Source of the DNA: Burkholderiales bacterium
GTDB lineage: Bacteria; Pseudomonadota; Gammaproteobacteria; Burkholderiales; Casimicrobiaceae
Direction: 5' to 3'
Assembly: GCA_905339295.1 (NCBI GenBank)
Contig: CAJPFI010000038.1
Location: 1 to 57,725 of the forward strand
DNA length: 57,725 bases
The notes beneath the pieces were generated by a model that searched no databases, was not told where the DNA came from, and worked only from the letters and a program-made list of their open reading frames with translations. The position numbers and the translations under genes were made by a program. Shown piece after piece: positions 57,364 through 57,725 of this stretch; within the stretch, counting starts at the first letter, position 1; each line of letters starts with the position of its first letter.

Positions 57364-57725
57364 ATGACCCTTCGCCAGTCAAGATGGATGCTGGCCGCCG
57401 CCGCCCTCGCCGCCCTCGCCGTGGGGGCTTGGGTGGCGCGCTCCACGCTCTTCGCTCCGTCGATGACCGGGCGGTCCGCCGAGACGCTGTTCGCCGTCAC
57501 GCTGCCGGATGCCGACGGCGGCGAGCAACCGCTCGCCCAATGGAAGGGCAAGGTCCTGGTGGTCAACTTCTGGGCGACCTGGTGCGCGCCGTGCCGCGAG
57601 GAGATGCCGATGTTCGTCCGCGTGCAGCGCGACGACGGCCCCAGGGGCCTCCAGTTCGTCGGCATCGCCGTCGACCAGGTCGACAAGGTCCGCCAGTTCG
57701 CCGGCGAGATCGGACTCAACTACCC
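57364..57725 (+). CDS. TlpA-family thiol:disulfide oxidoreductase (cut by the window end)
   Basis: The first 120 residues of a membrane-anchored thioredoxin-like protein. An N-terminal hydrophobic anchor or signal (WMLAAAALAALAVGAWVA) is followed by the AhpC/TSA-thioredoxin fold with LVVNFWATWCAPCREEMP, the CxxC active site near residue 80. The frame is open to the window end, so the C-terminus lies outside. Such proteins reduce apocytochrome c or other periplasmic disulfides. It sits 41 bases after the DsbD-alpha gene, which could be its electron partner. ATG 57364 is chosen; a GTG 11 codons upstream lies inside the hairpin. Confidence 0.85.
   Translation, partial: MTLRQSRWMLAAAALAALAVGAWVARSTLFAPSMTGRSAETLFAVTLPDADGGEQPLAQWKGKVLVVNFWATWCAPCREEMPMFVRVQRDDGPRGLQFVGIAVDQVDKVRQFAGEIGLNY

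Overview
The window is a 57.7-kb piece of a very GC-rich proteobacterial chromosome, most likely a betaproteobacterium (Burkholderiales-like). Pointers are the Bug-type tripartite tricarboxylate (TctCBA) transporter, an S-adenosylhomocysteine riboswitch ahead of ahcY in an ahcY-(membrane protein)-metF group, the 6S RNA gene directly after zapA, and the miaB-phoH-ybeY-corC-lnt housekeeping operon. Genes are densely packed and codon use looks uniform. I see no prophage, integrase, transposase, CRISPR array, rRNA or tRNA.

Layout. 1-8.5 kb: minus-strand housekeeping operon miaB, a large zinc metalloprotease lipoprotein, phoH, ybeY, corC, lnt; the lnt 3' end lies in a palindromic repeat cluster. 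8.9-12.1 kb: cobalamin riboswitch, btuB and a BtuF-like binding protein. 12.1-15.1 kb: greB, a small coiled-coil protein, zapA, 6S RNA, an EVE-domain protein and a TauE/SafE permease. 15.2-31.3 kb: an oxalate-catabolism locus on the minus strand in the order oxc, frc, an NDP-forming acyl-CoA synthetase, tctC-tctB-tctA, a fused fdsG-fdsB and fdsA, flanked by a LysR and a GntR/FCD regulator. 31.4-38.3 kb: repeat array, quinone oxidoreductase, a malonyl-CoA synthetase divergent from a fused malonate decarboxylase beta-gamma protein, glycerate kinase and a Sua5/YrdC protein. 38.3-49.4 kb: methyl-cycle genes (metK, ahcY, metF) interspersed with a chagasin-like inhibitor, an old-yellow-enzyme, a DUF429 protein, an FAD oxidoreductase, a 42-residue basic protein with its own promoter and terminator, and panE. 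49.4-57.7 kb: small hypothetical genes, ilvD, an EamA permease, a LysR regulator that seems to start with CTG, lgt, fxsA, cutA, a DsbD alpha-domain-only protein and a TlpA-like thioredoxin cut by the window end.

How the genes work together. The central locus encodes a nearly complete route: uptake of a dicarboxylate (inferred to be oxalate), CoA transfer by Frc, decarboxylation by Oxc, and NAD-linked oxidation of formate by the Fds-type dehydrogenase. A 15-bp operator-like sequence between the -35 and -10 regions of the oxc promoter matches, at 12 of 15 positions, a palindrome in the promoter of the neighbouring GntR gene, which suggests one repressor controls both. Next to it, the MatB-type synthetase and the MdcD-MdcE fusion, without the acyl-carrier subunit of malonate decarboxylase, suggest an unusual malonate route. 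Three clusters of a REP-like palindrome (stem GTCGGGC/GCCCGAC with TTCA or TTCG loops) punctuate the window.
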